DNA of 64,000 nucleotides from an uncultured Clostridia bacterium (GTDB taxonomy: Bacteria > Bacillota > Clostridia > TANB77 > CAG-508), in contig CAKPPF010000001.1 in the NCBI GenBank assembly GCA_934177485.1, positions 333,476 to 397,475 of the forward strand. Reading direction: 5' to 3'. The notes under the pieces were generated by a model that was not told the origin of the DNA, searched no databases, and worked only from the letters and a program-made list of their open reading frames with translations. Shown here piece after piece: positions 26,220 to 35,350 of this stretch (position 1 is its first letter; the number at the start of each line of letters is the position of its first letter). The translations under genes and the position numbers were made by a program.

Positions 26220-26729
26220 ATGTTAATTTTAAAATATATAATAATTATTTTAATTTTTTTTACTAGTGTTTCCATAGGGGACTTAGTTTCTAAAAAATAT
26301 ATTTTAAGGGTAAAGGAATTAAAGGAATTTAAGAATGCCTTTAATATTATAGAAACAAAAATTAAATTTACATATGAACCTCTTTCTAATATTTTTATAG
26401 AAACCTCCAAATTGCTTTCTAAAAATGTAGCAAAAATTTTTGAAAGTACAGTAATTTATATGAAACAACTAAATGCTGGAGAAGCATGGGACAAGAGTCT
26501 AGAAGAATCTGAAACAAACTTAAAGAAAGAAGATATTGAAAATATAAAGAATTTCGGAAAAATGCTTGGAACAGTAGATAAAGATGGACAAATATCAATG
26601 CTTGAGGTTACTAAAAATTTTATAGAAATGCAAATTGATAAGGCTAAAACTGAGGAAAATAAAAGTTCTAAATTATATAAAACCTTAGGTGTTATAGTAG
26701 GTTTGGCATTTATTGTTATACTTATTTAG
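26220..26729 (+). CDS. spoIIIAB: Stage III sporulation protein AB
   Basis: Part of the SpoIIIA-SpoIIQ channel that links mother cell and forespore; SpoIIIAB is a membrane protein with a type II secretion GspF-like helical domain. It has 169 residues, an N-terminal span (ILKYIIIILIFFTSVSIG), a helical cytoplasmic domain, and a C-terminal span (LYKTLGVIVGLAFIVILI). The ribosome site AAAGGA precedes it. It is the first gene of the run here; spoIIIAA, the usual ATPase gene just upstream in B. subtilis, is absent from this position, where glmU and a terminator lie instead. Confidence 0.9.
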   Translation: MLILKYIIIILIFFTSVSIGDLVSKKYILRVKELKEFKNAFNIIETKIKFTYEPLSNIFIETSKLLSKNVAKIFESTVIYMKQLNAGEAWDKSLEESETNLKKEDIENIKNFGKMLGTVDKDGQISMLEVTKNFIEMQIDKAKTEENKSSKLYKTLGVIVGLAFIVILI

Positions 26730-26746
26730 TGGAGGATACATATTAT

Positions 26747-26941
26747 ATGAATATTGATTTATTATTTAAAATTGCAGCAATAGGAATCTTAGTTGCAGTT
26801 CTACATCAAGTTTTGGTACGTGCAGGCAGAGAAGATCAAGCTATGATGACAACTCTTGCTGGACTTGTAATTGTACTTACAATGGTAATAAAAGAAATAA
26901 GTGGATTATTTAATACTGTTAGAACATTGTTTAATTTATAA
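26747..26941 (+). CDS. spoIIIAC: Stage III sporulation protein AC
   Basis: A 64-residue protein with two membrane spans. I start at MNIDLLFKIAAIGI, which matches the family start; GGAGG lies 11 bases upstream. The conserved LVRAGREDQAMMTTLAGLVIVL motif is present. It belongs to the feeding-tube complex with AD and AE. It follows spoIIIAB by 17 bp. Confidence 0.93.
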   Translation: MNIDLLFKIAAIGILVAVLHQVLVRAGREDQAMMTTLAGLVIVLTMVIKEISGLFNTVRTLFNL

Positions 26942-26958
26942 AGTGAGGACAGTTATGT

Positions 26959-27345
26959 ATGGAAATTATAAAAATAATTGGAGTTGGCTTATGTGCATTA
27001 ATAATAATAATAGTACTTAAACAATATAAACCTGAATTTGCAATTTATATATCAATTTTGGCAGGAGCAATAATTTTAGCCATGTCAGTTGCAAATATTT
27101 CAGGAGTGATTAATCTTATGAAAGATATTTCTAGTAAAGCTAATATAAATAGTCAGTTTTTAGGGATAATTTTAAAGATTACTGGAATTGCAATATTAAC
27201 AGAATTTGCAATTAGTATATGTAAAGATTCAGGAGAAACAGCTATAGCAAATAAAATAGATATAGGTGGAAAAGCTATAATAATAACAATTTCTTTACCA
27301 ATAATATATTCTTTATTAGAAACAATATTAAAAATCTTGCCATAA
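26959..27345 (+). CDS. spoIIIAD: Stage III sporulation protein AD
   Basis: A 128-residue membrane protein with four hydrophobic stretches (IIGVGLCALIIIIVL, FAIYISILAGAIILAM, LGIILKITGIAILTEFAISICKDSGETAIANKI, AIIITISLPIIYSLL). The ICKDSGETAIANKIDIGGKA motif is the family hallmark. AGTGAGG lies 10 bases upstream, 17 bp after spoIIIAC. It is part of the SpoIIIA channel apparatus. Confidence 0.93.
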   Translation: MEIIKIIGVGLCALIIIIVLKQYKPEFAIYISILAGAIILAMSVANISGVINLMKDISSKANINSQFLGIILKITGIAILTEFAISICKDSGETAIANKIDIGGKAIIITISLPIIYSLLETILKILP

Positions 27346-27357
27346 GGAGAAATACAA

Positions 27358-28500
27358 ATGAAAAAAATACTAATGCTGTTTTTTATTTTCATAATAGTTA
27401 TGATTCCAAATTGCAGGGCAGAAAGTACAGATATTTTACAGAGTCAGCAAGAGGCTTTAGGTATTTCAGAATTCTTAAGCAAGTCACAAAAGTACACAGA
27501 CAATGTTTTTGACGATATAAATGTGAAAGATGTCTTTAAAGATGCAATTACAGGAAAAGTTGAAAACAACAAATTGTTTGGGAAGTTGTTAAACATACTA
27601 GGTAAAGAAACAAAAGAAGTAATTAGTAATATAGGAATAATACTAATAGTAATTGTAATACACAGTATATTAGCTACCATAAGTGACAATTTAGGAAATA
27701 AAGGAGTTGCTCAAGTTGCATATTTAGCAGAGCTTGCAATTATAATTACTTTAGTTCTAAAAAGTTTTGCGGGAATTATAAGCATGACAAAGGAATCAAT
27801 AGATAACTTAGTAGGCTTTTCAAACAGTTTAATACCACTACTGATAACACTTATGCTAACAACTGGTTCATTTGTTTCAGCAGGAGTTGTAAAACCAATA
27901 TTATTATTTTTAATTAATTTTATTGGAAATTTTATTATAGATTTTATATTTCCTTTAGTAATAATTGGGACAACTTTAAGCATAATTTCTAAAATATCAA
28001 GTAAAGTTAAAATAGACAAACTAGCTAAATTTTTAAAATCGGCAAGTGTTTGGATATTAGGAATTATTATGACATTATTTGTTACTGTACTCTCTTTAGA
28101 GGGAAGCATAACTGAAACTGTTGATGGTGTAACGGCAAAAACTGCTAAAGCTGCGGTATCCACAGTTATACCTGTAGTTGGCAAAATTTTAGGTGATGCA
28201 ACAGATGCGGTTATTGGAAGTGCTGGAATATTAAAAAATGCAGTTGGAACTATAGGAATAATTGTAATAATGGGAATTTGTATTTTACCAATAATTAAAC
28301 TTTCTTTATTAAGTTTTACTTATTATATAGCTGCATGTGTATGTGAACCAATTGGAGATGAAAAAGTAATTGCATTATTAGAATCTATATCTGATACTTT
28401 TAAAATACTGCTAGCTATTATCTTTTGTATAGCATTAATGCTAATAATTGGAATTACAATAGTTATAAAAGTATCTAATGGTACTTTGTTATATAGATGA
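27358..28500 (+). CDS. spoIIIAE: Stage III sporulation protein AE
   Basis: A 380-residue polytopic membrane protein of the SpoIIIA complex. It has an N-terminal signal-like segment (ILMLFFIFIIVMIPNCRA), a soluble stretch to about residue 80, then seven or so spans, with the conserved PLLITLMLTTGSFVSAGVVKP and EGSITETVDGVTAKTAKAAVSTVIPVVGKILGDATDAVIG region (about 243-285). AAGGAG precedes the start, 12 bp after spoIIIAD. It overlaps no neighbour. Confidence 0.93.
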   Translation: MKKILMLFFIFIIVMIPNCRAESTDILQSQQEALGISEFLSKSQKYTDNVFDDINVKDVFKDAITGKVENNKLFGKLLNILGKETKEVISNIGIILIVIVIHSILATISDNLGNKGVAQVAYLAELAIIITLVLKSFAGIISMTKESIDNLVGFSNSLIPLLITLMLTTGSFVSAGVVKPILLFLINFIGNFIIDFIFPLVIIGTTLSIISKISSKVKIDKLAKFLKSASVWILGIIMTLFVTVLSLEGSITETVDGVTAKTAKAAVSTVIPVVGKILGDATDAVIGSAGILKNAVGTIGIIVIMGICILPIIKLSLLSFTYYIAACVCEPIGDEKVIALLESISDTFKILLAIIFCIALMLIIGITIVIKVSNGTLLYR

Positions 28501-28510
28501 AAGGAAAGTA

Positions 28511-29104
28511 ATGATTAACTTTTTAAAACAATGGTCTAATCAAATTATAGTTGCTGTAATAGTATCAACAATAATAGAAATGATCTTACCTGAAGGAAAC
28601 AATAAAAAATACATAAAAATGATAATTGGAATATATATATTGTTTACAATATTACATCCTGTAATTGGAAAGTTTACACAAAATAATAAACTAGAATTTG
28701 ATTACAGTAAATATTTTCCAACAAGTGCAGAGATTACAACTTCTAGTAGTTTTGAAGATGAGAACTCAAAATTAATACAACAAACATATATTGACAGCAT
28801 AAAAAAAGATATAAATACTAAAATTTTAGCTAAGGGATATAAAGTAATAAGCTGTAAGGTGGATATGTTGCAAAGTGGTGATGACTATGGAACGATAAAT
28901 TCTTTAAGTTTAGAATTAACTAAAAAACAAGAGAAAGTTGAAAATAAAACTAATAATATTCAAATAAATCAGATACAAATAAATGAGAATAAAAGCTCAA
29001 ATAAAGAAGATAGAAAAAAAGTAAATGAAAATGAAAAAAAAGAAATAATTGAATATTTATCAAATGAATATTCAATAAAAAAAGAAAAAATTTTTATTAA
29101 CTAA
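28511..29104 (+). CDS. spoIIIAF: Stage III sporulation protein AF
   Basis: A 197-residue protein with two N-terminal spans (IIVAVIVSTIIEMILP and MIIGIYILFTILHPVIG) followed by a soluble, charged domain facing the intermembrane space. I start at MINFLKQW, directly behind AAGGAAAG and 10 bp after the spoIIIAE stop. The EMILPEGNNKKYIKMIIGIY stretch is the recognisable family part. The C-terminus is Asn/Lys/Glu-rich and low in complexity. Confidence 0.88.
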   Translation: MINFLKQWSNQIIVAVIVSTIIEMILPEGNNKKYIKMIIGIYILFTILHPVIGKFTQNNKLEFDYSKYFPTSAEITTSSSFEDENSKLIQQTYIDSIKKDINTKILAKGYKVISCKVDMLQSGDDYGTINSLSLELTKKQEKVENKTNNIQINQIQINENKSSNKEDRKKVNENEKKEIIEYLSNEYSIKKEKIFIN

Positions 29105-29116
29105 AGAGGTGATAAT

Positions 29117-29665
29117 ATGCTAAAGGAAAAGCTTAACAAGGTATTTAAGGAGGAGGGGGACAACAAGAAAAAAATTGAAAATTTAGGATTTTTTCTAATT
29201 TTATTAATAGTAACGGTAGTAATAATAAATGTAATTTGGAAAGATGATAGCAAAAAAGAAAACAATAATAGTTCAACAAAGAAATTAGTGAATATTGAAA
29301 ACACTGAAGGCAAAGAAGAGAGCCTTGAGGAAAAGCTCGAAAACATTTTATCTAATATTAATGGAGTTGGAAATGTTAAAGTGCTTATTACATATAATGA
29401 AACAGAAGAATTAGTACCTATCTATAACAAAAAAGATAAAAAGACAACTACTAACGAGAACGACTCCTCTGGGGGAACACGAGTAGTAGAGGAAACAGAT
29501 TCTTCAGAAGAGGTGGTTTATCAGGATGATAAAATAATAACTAGAAAGCTGGTAAGCCCAAAAATAGAAGGAGCAATTATTACAGCAAGTGGAGCAGGCA
29601 ATTCTGCAATAAAAACTAACATAATTCAAGCAGTTGAAGCAGCTACACGGGTTAGCAACACATAA
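29117..29665 (+). CDS. spoIIIAG: Stage III sporulation protein AG
   Basis: A 182-residue ring-forming component that resembles secretion-ring proteins. It has one N-terminal span (LGFFLILLIVTVVIINVIW), then a linker and the ring-building motif ILSNINGVGNVKVLITYNETEE. After a Ser/Glu-rich loop comes KLVSPKIEGAIITASGAGNS, typical of SpoIIIAG. AAGAGGTG lies upstream, 12 bp after spoIIIAF. Confidence 0.93.
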   Translation: MLKEKLNKVFKEEGDNKKKIENLGFFLILLIVTVVIINVIWKDDSKKENNNSSTKKLVNIENTEGKEESLEEKLENILSNINGVGNVKVLITYNETEELVPIYNKKDKKTTTNENDSSGGTRVVEETDSSEEVVYQDDKIITRKLVSPKIEGAIITASGAGNSAIKTNIIQAVEAATRVSNT

Positions 29666-29725
29666 AATTCAAGTATTTGAAAAAGAAAAGTAAAAGCTAT
29701 ATAAGCTTAATTTATGGAGGTAAGT

Positions 29726-30367
29726 ATGAAATTAATTAAAAAAAATCAGTTAACTATATTAGTGCTGGCTTTAATGCTAGTAACTGCTGGATATTTAAAT
29801 TATAATAGTAGTGTTAAGGAGACTTCTACACAAATTGCAAGTATTGGAGATGCAACCTTGGTAAGTAGCAATATTTCTAACAGTATTTCAAACCAAGTAA
29901 AAGATGAAAATCAAAATGTTAACGTTTCTGCTGAAAATAAAAGTGAAACTGCTCAAAGTGCTGTATCAACAACTGAGGCAAATGTTGTAGAAACTAACGC
30001 TACTATTAACAAAGATGATGAGAATGAATATTTTTCTGCTTCAAAGCTTGAAAGAGATACAATGTATTCACAAATGTTAGATTCATATCAGAAAATTTTT
30101 AATAATAGTAATGCATCAGAAAAACAAAAAGAAGCGGCACAAGAGGAAATAGAAAAAATTAATAAGATAAAGAATTCTATTATGATTTCGGAAAATTTAA
30201 TTAAAACTAAAGGCTTTGATAGTGTTGTTATATTTGTAAATGATGACAGCATAAGTGTTGTGGTAAAAAAAGAAGAACTAAAAAAAGAAGATATTGCTCA
30301 AATTCAAAGTATAATAGCACGAGAAATGAATGCTAAAATAGATGACATACATATAAGCAACAAATGA
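29726..30367 (+). CDS. spoIIIAH: Stage III sporulation protein AH
   Basis: A 213-residue mother-cell partner of SpoIIQ in the intermembrane channel. I start at MKLIKKNQLTILV because GGAGGT lies 6 bases upstream. One N-terminal span (LTILVLALMLVTAGYLNYN) is followed by a Ser/Asn-rich linker and the YscJ/FliF-like ring domain (ERDTMYSQMLDSYQKIF ... LIKTKGFDSVVIFVNDDSISVVVKKEEL). It is the last gene of the spoIIIA run. A family B repeat follows. Confidence 0.92.
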   Translation: MKLIKKNQLTILVLALMLVTAGYLNYNSSVKETSTQIASIGDATLVSSNISNSISNQVKDENQNVNVSAENKSETAQSAVSTTEANVVETNATINKDDENEYFSASKLERDTMYSQMLDSYQKIFNNSNASEKQKEAAQEEIEKINKIKNSIMISENLIKTKGFDSVVIFVNDDSISVVVKKEELKKEDIAQIQSIIAREMNAKIDDIHISNK

Positions 30368-30424
30368 GATGCCTGAAATATAATTCTACAATGAAAATAA
30401 ATTTAAAAATGTAGGGACAAAAAG

Positions 30425-30443
30425 GGTAGGCACAAGACCTACC
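30425..30443. repeat. Family B palindromic repeat
   Basis: GGTAGG / CCTACC with loop CACAAGA, between spoIIIAH and the convergent tmcAL gene. Confidence 0.75.
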
Positions 30444-30515
30444 TCTACACTGCTTGCCCCAAATATAATTTTACAATGAATATAAATTTTAAAAATGTAT
30501 AATCTGGTCTTACAC

Positions 30516-31748
30516 CTAATATATAATTAGATTATGTGTATAATCTAAATTTGCCCAAGAATCTTTTTCGTAGCCTAAAGTATACACATTTGTAGCATTA
30601 ATATCTGTGTTTAACATACTTAACAAGTTCTTATTTGGGTTAGAATCTATATATTTTTTTACAGAAGTTATAATATTTAAATTTGGGTTTGAATGAGAAA
30701 GAACAGATATTAAATCTTTTCCTTTATTATTAAAACCTAAAACTCTAATGTATGGAGGAGTCTTAAAAGAATCTTTCATATCAGATTTTGTTATACCAAG
30801 AAGTGCATATACTAATATTCTTTGAATACGCGTAGCGGTATAACGTTTTGTCTTTATAATATTCATAAATTCGTCTAAAGTATTACATGAATTTGCAGCA
30901 TTCTTAATGCTATTTTCTAAACCTTCAGAGACATCTGGAAGATTTGCAATTTCTTTTATACTCATTTTTCTTAAAGTATATAAAATTTCTTTTTCAAAAT
31001 TTGATAAATCTTTTACGTAGTGACCTTTCAAAATACTATTATATAGTATTCGATATGAATTTGCAGGCATTAACTTGCTCATACCTGCTGGTTTATTTGA
31101 TTTAATCATTTCCCTTATTGCAGTAGCACTTGCAAAATTGTTATTTACTCCTAAATCATTATATCCAACATTAATTCTTTTTATTGCAATTGGCTTTATA
31201 GGACTTTTTAGTTTTTTCAATGCCTTAAGATATTCAATAGCTAATATATTATTTGGATTTGACAAGACATTTGCGTACTTTCTTATGTTATTTAAATACA
31301 TAAGTAGAGCATTTTCACGTGCTTTAGGGTAGGCCAATCCCATAGATAACTCATGTTTTAGTAAAGAAACATATTCTGTTGGCTCTTTATATAAAATATC
31401 TGCAAATTTTTCTAAAACCTCTAAATCACATGATTCAGCTCCAAAAGAAATATAATCAACAACATTTAAAGAGTTTAGGATTTTTACAGCGCCATAAGCA
31501 AAATTTTCTGCGCTTGAAATACTATAAATTGTTGGTAATTCAATAACTAAATCAATACCATTTGCCAAGGCCATACTAGCTTTGTCCCACTTATTTATGA
31601 GAGAAACATTCCCACGTTGAACAAAATTGCCAGAAATAACAGCAATTGAGTAATCAGCTTTTGCTTCTTGTTTTGACTTTTCTAAATGATATTTATGCCC
31701 ATTATGAAATGGATTATATTCTCCAATAATACCAACAACGTTTGTCAC
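30516..31748 (-). CDS. tmcAL: tRNA(Met) cytidine acetate ligase (TmcAL/YlbM family)
   Basis: A 410-residue nucleotidyltransferase-fold enzyme that, in B. subtilis, forms ac4C34 in elongator tRNA-Met from acetate and ATP. The N-terminal signature GIIGEYNPFHNGHKYHLEKSK (cut here: GEYNPFHNGHKYHL) carries the HxGH motif, followed by VISGNFVQRG and FGAESCDLEVL. The C-terminal helical part has RRMSIKEIANLPDVSEGLEN-like and TKRYTATRIQRILVYALLG motifs. The start overlaps no neighbour; GGAG lies about 9 bases upstream. It is divergent from rnhA. Confidence 0.92.
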   Translation of the reverse strand: MTNVVGIIGEYNPFHNGHKYHLEKSKQEAKADYSIAVISGNFVQRGNVSLINKWDKASMALANGIDLVIELPTIYSISSAENFAYGAVKILNSLNVVDYISFGAESCDLEVLEKFADILYKEPTEYVSLLKHELSMGLAYPKARENALLMYLNNIRKYANVLSNPNNILAIEYLKALKKLKSPIKPIAIKRINVGYNDLGVNNNFASATAIREMIKSNKPAGMSKLMPANSYRILYNSILKGHYVKDLSNFEKEILYTLRKMSIKEIANLPDVSEGLENSIKNAANSCNTLDEFMNIIKTKRYTATRIQRILVYALLGITKSDMKDSFKTPPYIRVLGFNNKGKDLISVLSHSNPNLNIITSVKKYIDSNPNKNLLSMLNTDINATNVYTLGYEKDSWANLDYTHNLIIY

Positions 31749-31843
31749 CTAAAAAAACTCCTTATTGTAATTTAAATTATTTATTGATATAATATCATAA
31801 ATTGTTAAAATATACAATCATTTTAAAAGAAAGAGGAAACTAA

Positions 31844-32275
31844 ATGGAAGAAGTAATTATATATACAGACGGTGCATGTTCAGGAAATCCTGGTGCAGGA
31901 GGTTGGGGAAGCATATTAATGTATAAAGATACAAAAAAAGAAATATCTGGGGGAAAAGAAAATACAACTAATAATGTAATGGAACTAACAGCTGTAATTG
32001 AAGGAATTAAACTTTTAAAATTTCCGTGTAAAGTTAAATTATATAGCGATAGTGCATATGTTGTAAATGCATTTAATCAGAAATGGATTTATGGGTGGTT
32101 GAAAAATGGATGGAAAAATGCAAGCAAGGAACCGGTAAAAAATAAAGAATTATGGCAGGAACTATATAATTTGACTAAAATTCATGATGTGGAATTTATA
32201 AAAGTAAAAGGACATGCAGACAACGAATTTAACAATAGATGTGATGAACTTGCAAGAAATGCAATAAAAAAGTAA
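31844..32275 (+). CDS. rnhA: Ribonuclease HI
   Basis: Degrades the RNA strand of RNA:DNA hybrids. It has 143 residues, after AGAGG. Catalytic residues of the family are visible: D9 (IYTDGACSGNPGAGGWG), E47 (VMELTAV), D69 (LYSDSAYV), H124 (VKGHADN) and D134 (CDELA). It has the basic WIYGWLKNGWKNASKEPVKN protrusion as in E. coli RNase HI. It is a single gene, convergent with the U32 gene across a family B palindrome. Confidence 0.96.
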   Translation: MEEVIIYTDGACSGNPGAGGWGSILMYKDTKKEISGGKENTTNNVMELTAVIEGIKLLKFPCKVKLYSDSAYVVNAFNQKWIYGWLKNGWKNASKEPVKNKELWQELYNLTKIHDVEFIKVKGHADNEFNNRCDELARNAIKK

Positions 32276-32294
32276 ACTTCGTTATACTTTTTGC

Positions 32295-32315
32295 GGGCAG
32301 GCACAAGACCTGCCC
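32295..32315. repeat. Family B palindromic repeat, shared by convergent genes
   Basis: Best copy of the family: GGGCAGG-CACAAGA-CCTGCCC. It lies between rnhA and the U32 gene and could terminate both. Confidence 0.8.
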
Positions 32316-32340
32316 TTACATTTTGAATTTATATTTAATG

Positions 32341-34728
32341 CTAAATTATTCTATTTAAATTTCCATTTGTATAATTTGGTCCTTCAAGTTTGTTTTTACA
32401 TTTTATAGTTTCAATAATTTTATTAATTTCTTCTATATTTTCATCTAATATATCTATTCTATAATTAGAAATACTACTAATATCAGCTACATTAATAAAA
32501 TTTGTTTTGCTATTATATATTCTGGTAATTGTCTGAGTATTATCTATAATAATCCTAAATAAGAAATTCATTCTATCTTTTAAATAGTATAAATTACTTT
32601 TCTTACATAATTGAGTACAATTTGGATAGCACTTATTAGCCTTTCCAAGTAGACAGTAACTTAACGTCATTAATGGTATGTTTCCATATACTATAAATTC
32701 TGTTGGAATTGCACTATTTTTACTAATTGATTCGACTTGCTCTTTATCAAGTTCTGGAGAAAGCGTAACTGTATCAACATTTAAAAAATTTGCTGAAATA
32801 CTATTAAAAACATTTAAAGTATAGTTTCCTATAAATTCGTAATCCTTTTTATATTTATGTAAAAGTTCAAAATCACCAATATTAGATATAACAAATCCTT
32901 TTATATTAAATTTTTGTGTTGCAATTTTAATTGTGTTTAAAATTACATTACTAAAGTTTGGCTTTATAATATTAGGAATATAGATGTATAAGTTAAAATT
33001 TGTTGACAGTTTTTCTATTATTGGAAAATACTCTTTTAAACTAAAATATTTCAAAGGAATATATATTTTATCAACATTTTTTAAACTTTCATAATTATAA
33101 TTTAAGTTTAAAGAGTTAAGTAATAAACAAATTTTGTTGTTTAGACTTAATGATAAGTTAGCATATTTATTTAATTGAAGAGTGTTTTTTAAGTTCTTTT
33201 TATACGTGTTTATAATCATATTAGATAAATCATTTATGCAATTTCTCCTTAATTCATTTATTGAACTAATATGTGGGATAAATATATTATTATCTATATT
33301 GATTTCTAAAGTTTCTATTTTAAATGGAGTGTCATTTAATTTATTTAGTTGTATTTTAAGTTTTTCTGCAGTTGTAGGTGCATTTATTGCTACTTCTGGA
33401 AATTGATTTATTTCTTTTTTTGTTGTTAATCCAGATAAGGTATCTTTTATAATTAATTTTATTGGCTTGTTAATATGAACATCTAATTGAGCTTCTATTG
33501 GTCTTTTTATGTTTTCAGATGAAGATATTTTTTGAGACAAGTTAGTTAAATTCTTACTTGCTATTTTATATATTTTGTCTCCAACTTTTATATTACCTTT
33601 CATTCTGCCAACTGTTATTTTTTGATTTGGAAGAGCAGTTTTAATATTTTTATTAGATATCATAAGTTCAGAAATTGTATATTTTGAATGCTCTTTTTCA
33701 AAACAAATGGTATCTCCTAAGTCAAGTTCTGTATTTAAAACAAAACTTATATGGCCTTTATTATTGTTATAATTTGAAACAGTTCCAATATAAATGCCTA
33801 AATTGCTAGGAGTTTCTTTATATATTAAATTTTTATTTGAAGAATTTGATAAATGCCCAGTTGAGAACCCGCCACGGTTAAACACTTGAAGTAAAGCATT
33901 TTTATCTTCATCTTCAATAATATAGTCTTCATTATTATAAATTTTATCAAGGTATTTTTTATAAATTCTAGTTACAGTTCCAACATATTCAGGTGTTTTT
34001 AGACGTCCTTCAATTTTTAATGAGTCAACATTTGCTTTTACAAGTTCAGGTAATAATTCTAATGAACATAGGTCTCTTGTACTTAACAGGTAACCTTTAT
34101 CTATATTTTTATTATTTTCAATAAGGGTATATGGTAATCTGCATCCTTGAGCACATTTACCTCTGTTGCCAGATCGCCCACCAATTAAACTTGAGTACAA
34201 GCATTGACCAGAATAAGATATACAAAGAGCCCCATGCCCAAATACTTCAACTTCACAAGATATATTAGATTTTATATGTGCTATTTCACTCAAAGAAAGT
34301 TCTCTTGCAAGTACTATTCTTTTAAAACCAAGTTTTTCCAAATATTTTGCACCATTTAAATTATTACAAGTCATTTGAGTACTTGCATGGATAGGTAGTT
34401 CCGGAATATTTTTTAATAAAAAGCTTGCTAATCCTATATCTTGGACTATAATTCCATCAATTCCATACTCATAAGATGTACTAGCTAAGTTTAAAGCGTC
34501 ATTAAATTCAGTATCTTTTATTAGAGTATTTAAAGTTAAAAATACTTTAACATTTCTTAAATGTGCATAATCTATAGCTTTATTTAAATCTTCTAAATTA
34601 AAATTATTTGCACTGCTTCTTGCATTGAAATCCATTGCACCTAGATATACAGCGTTTGCTCCATTTTGTACAGCAGCTTTTAAACAATCAAAATCTCCAA
34701 CAGGAGAAAGTAACTCCATTTTTTTCAT
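32341..34728 (-). CDS. Peptidase U32 family protein (RlhA/TrhP-like RNA hydroxylation type)
   Basis: A 795-residue protein. The N-terminal U32 domain starts MKKMELLSPVGDFDCLKAAVQNGANAVYLG, then FGHGALCISYSGQCLYSSLIGGRSGNRGKCAQGCRLPY with the clustered cysteines typical of the family. A DUF3656-like middle region follows and a second cysteine group (SYCLLGKANKCYPNCTQLCKKSN) lies near residue 690. Long members with this plan (E. coli RlhA, TrhP) take part in prephenate-dependent hydroxylation of 23S rRNA or tRNA; which substrate applies here is not visible. Peptidase activity is doubtful in this family. Confidence 0.88.
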   Translation of the reverse strand: MKKMELLSPVGDFDCLKAAVQNGANAVYLGAMDFNARSSANNFNLEDLNKAIDYAHLRNVKVFLTLNTLIKDTEFNDALNLASTSYEYGIDGIIVQDIGLASFLLKNIPELPIHASTQMTCNNLNGAKYLEKLGFKRIVLARELSLSEIAHIKSNISCEVEVFGHGALCISYSGQCLYSSLIGGRSGNRGKCAQGCRLPYTLIENNKNIDKGYLLSTRDLCSLELLPELVKANVDSLKIEGRLKTPEYVGTVTRIYKKYLDKIYNNEDYIIEDEDKNALLQVFNRGGFSTGHLSNSSNKNLIYKETPSNLGIYIGTVSNYNNNKGHISFVLNTELDLGDTICFEKEHSKYTISELMISNKNIKTALPNQKITVGRMKGNIKVGDKIYKIASKNLTNLSQKISSSENIKRPIEAQLDVHINKPIKLIIKDTLSGLTTKKEINQFPEVAINAPTTAEKLKIQLNKLNDTPFKIETLEINIDNNIFIPHISSINELRRNCINDLSNMIINTYKKNLKNTLQLNKYANLSLSLNNKICLLLNSLNLNYNYESLKNVDKIYIPLKYFSLKEYFPIIEKLSTNFNLYIYIPNIIKPNFSNVILNTIKIATQKFNIKGFVISNIGDFELLHKYKKDYEFIGNYTLNVFNSISANFLNVDTVTLSPELDKEQVESISKNSAIPTEFIVYGNIPLMTLSYCLLGKANKCYPNCTQLCKKSNLYYLKDRMNFLFRIIIDNTQTITRIYNSKTNFINVADISSISNYRIDILDENIEEINKIIETIKCKNKLEGPNYTNGNLNRII

Positions 34729-34820
34729 TTTTTTACCTCATTACAAATTATATTGTAACACAAATAAAGTAAAAAGCATAGTATAAATTGAAACAATAGT
34801 AGAGAAAGGATGTAATGTAT

Positions 34821-34982
34821 ATGCAAGAAGAAATACGTAATAATACTTATTCTGGTGGACCATTGAGTGGACTTTTCAGAAGCTGTGGTTGCAACAATGG
34901 ATGTGGAGGAGATAGTACAATATTGTTTTTCTTAATAGTATTCTTACTATTATTTACAAATTGTGGATGTTGCAATAATTAA
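34821..34982 (+). CDS. Cys/Gly-rich single-span micropeptide
   Basis: A 53-residue frame: MQEEIRNNTYSGGPLSGLF, a Cys/Gly head (RSCGCNNGCGGDS), one hydrophobic span TILFFLIVFLLLF, and the tail TNCGCCNN. AAAGGA lies 10 bases upstream; an in-frame ATG at 34815 is also possible. It shares the head-span-Cys tail plan with the pair at 16383/16554 on the other strand. A terminator follows, so it is a single-gene unit. Function unknown; spore envelope is a guess from general resemblance to YjcZ-like micropeptides. Confidence 0.68.
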   Translation: MQEEIRNNTYSGGPLSGLFRSCGCNNGCGGDSTILFFLIVFLLLFTNCGCCNN

Positions 34983-35000
34983 CATATATGCATAGGCATA

Positions 35001-35034
35001 AAAAACAAGGTAGCAAATACTATCTTGTTTTTTT
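35001..35034 (+). terminator. Terminator after the micropeptide
   Basis: 13-bp stem AAAAACAAGGTAG / CTATCTTGTTTTT (one G-T pair) with a 6-nt loop and a T-run. Confidence 0.8.
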
Positions 35035-35035
35035 A

Positions 35036-35175
35036 TATAGTAGGAAATTTCTCCGAAATTCCTACTATATAAAATGCTATAATCGCTATTGCCTTTGAGA
35101 TTTGCTCATTTCATTCGCAAACTCAAATCGGCGAAAACAAAGGGCGACTAAAGTCGCTTTGCTATATAATAGGAA
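35036..35175 (+). repeat. Family A structured repeat, copy 5
   Basis: Almost identical to the copies at 10297 and 12174: TATATAGTAGGAA palindromic arm, TGCTATAAT core, TTTGC/GCAAA hairpin, and the 3' stem CAAAGGGCGAC/GTCGCTTTG. Confidence 0.85.
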
Positions 35176-35212
35176 AGCAATATTATTGTCGATTTATAGC
35201 GAAAAGTTTTTA

Positions 35213-35241
35213 TTGCAAATAGTATTAGAGTGTAGTATTAT
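35213..35241 (+). promoter_or_regulatory. Promoter of the sortase-adhesin locus
   Basis: TTGCAA (35213-35218), 17 bp, TATTAT (35236-35241), about 110 bp ahead of the sortase start. Confidence 0.5.
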
Positions 35242-35350
35242 AAATATATATTTATTTTCTAATAGGCAACTTTGGCTTAGACATAAAAATAATTTTATTC
35301 TTTTTTATTTCCAAATAAAAGAACTAAAAAACTAAATGAAGGGAGGTTGT

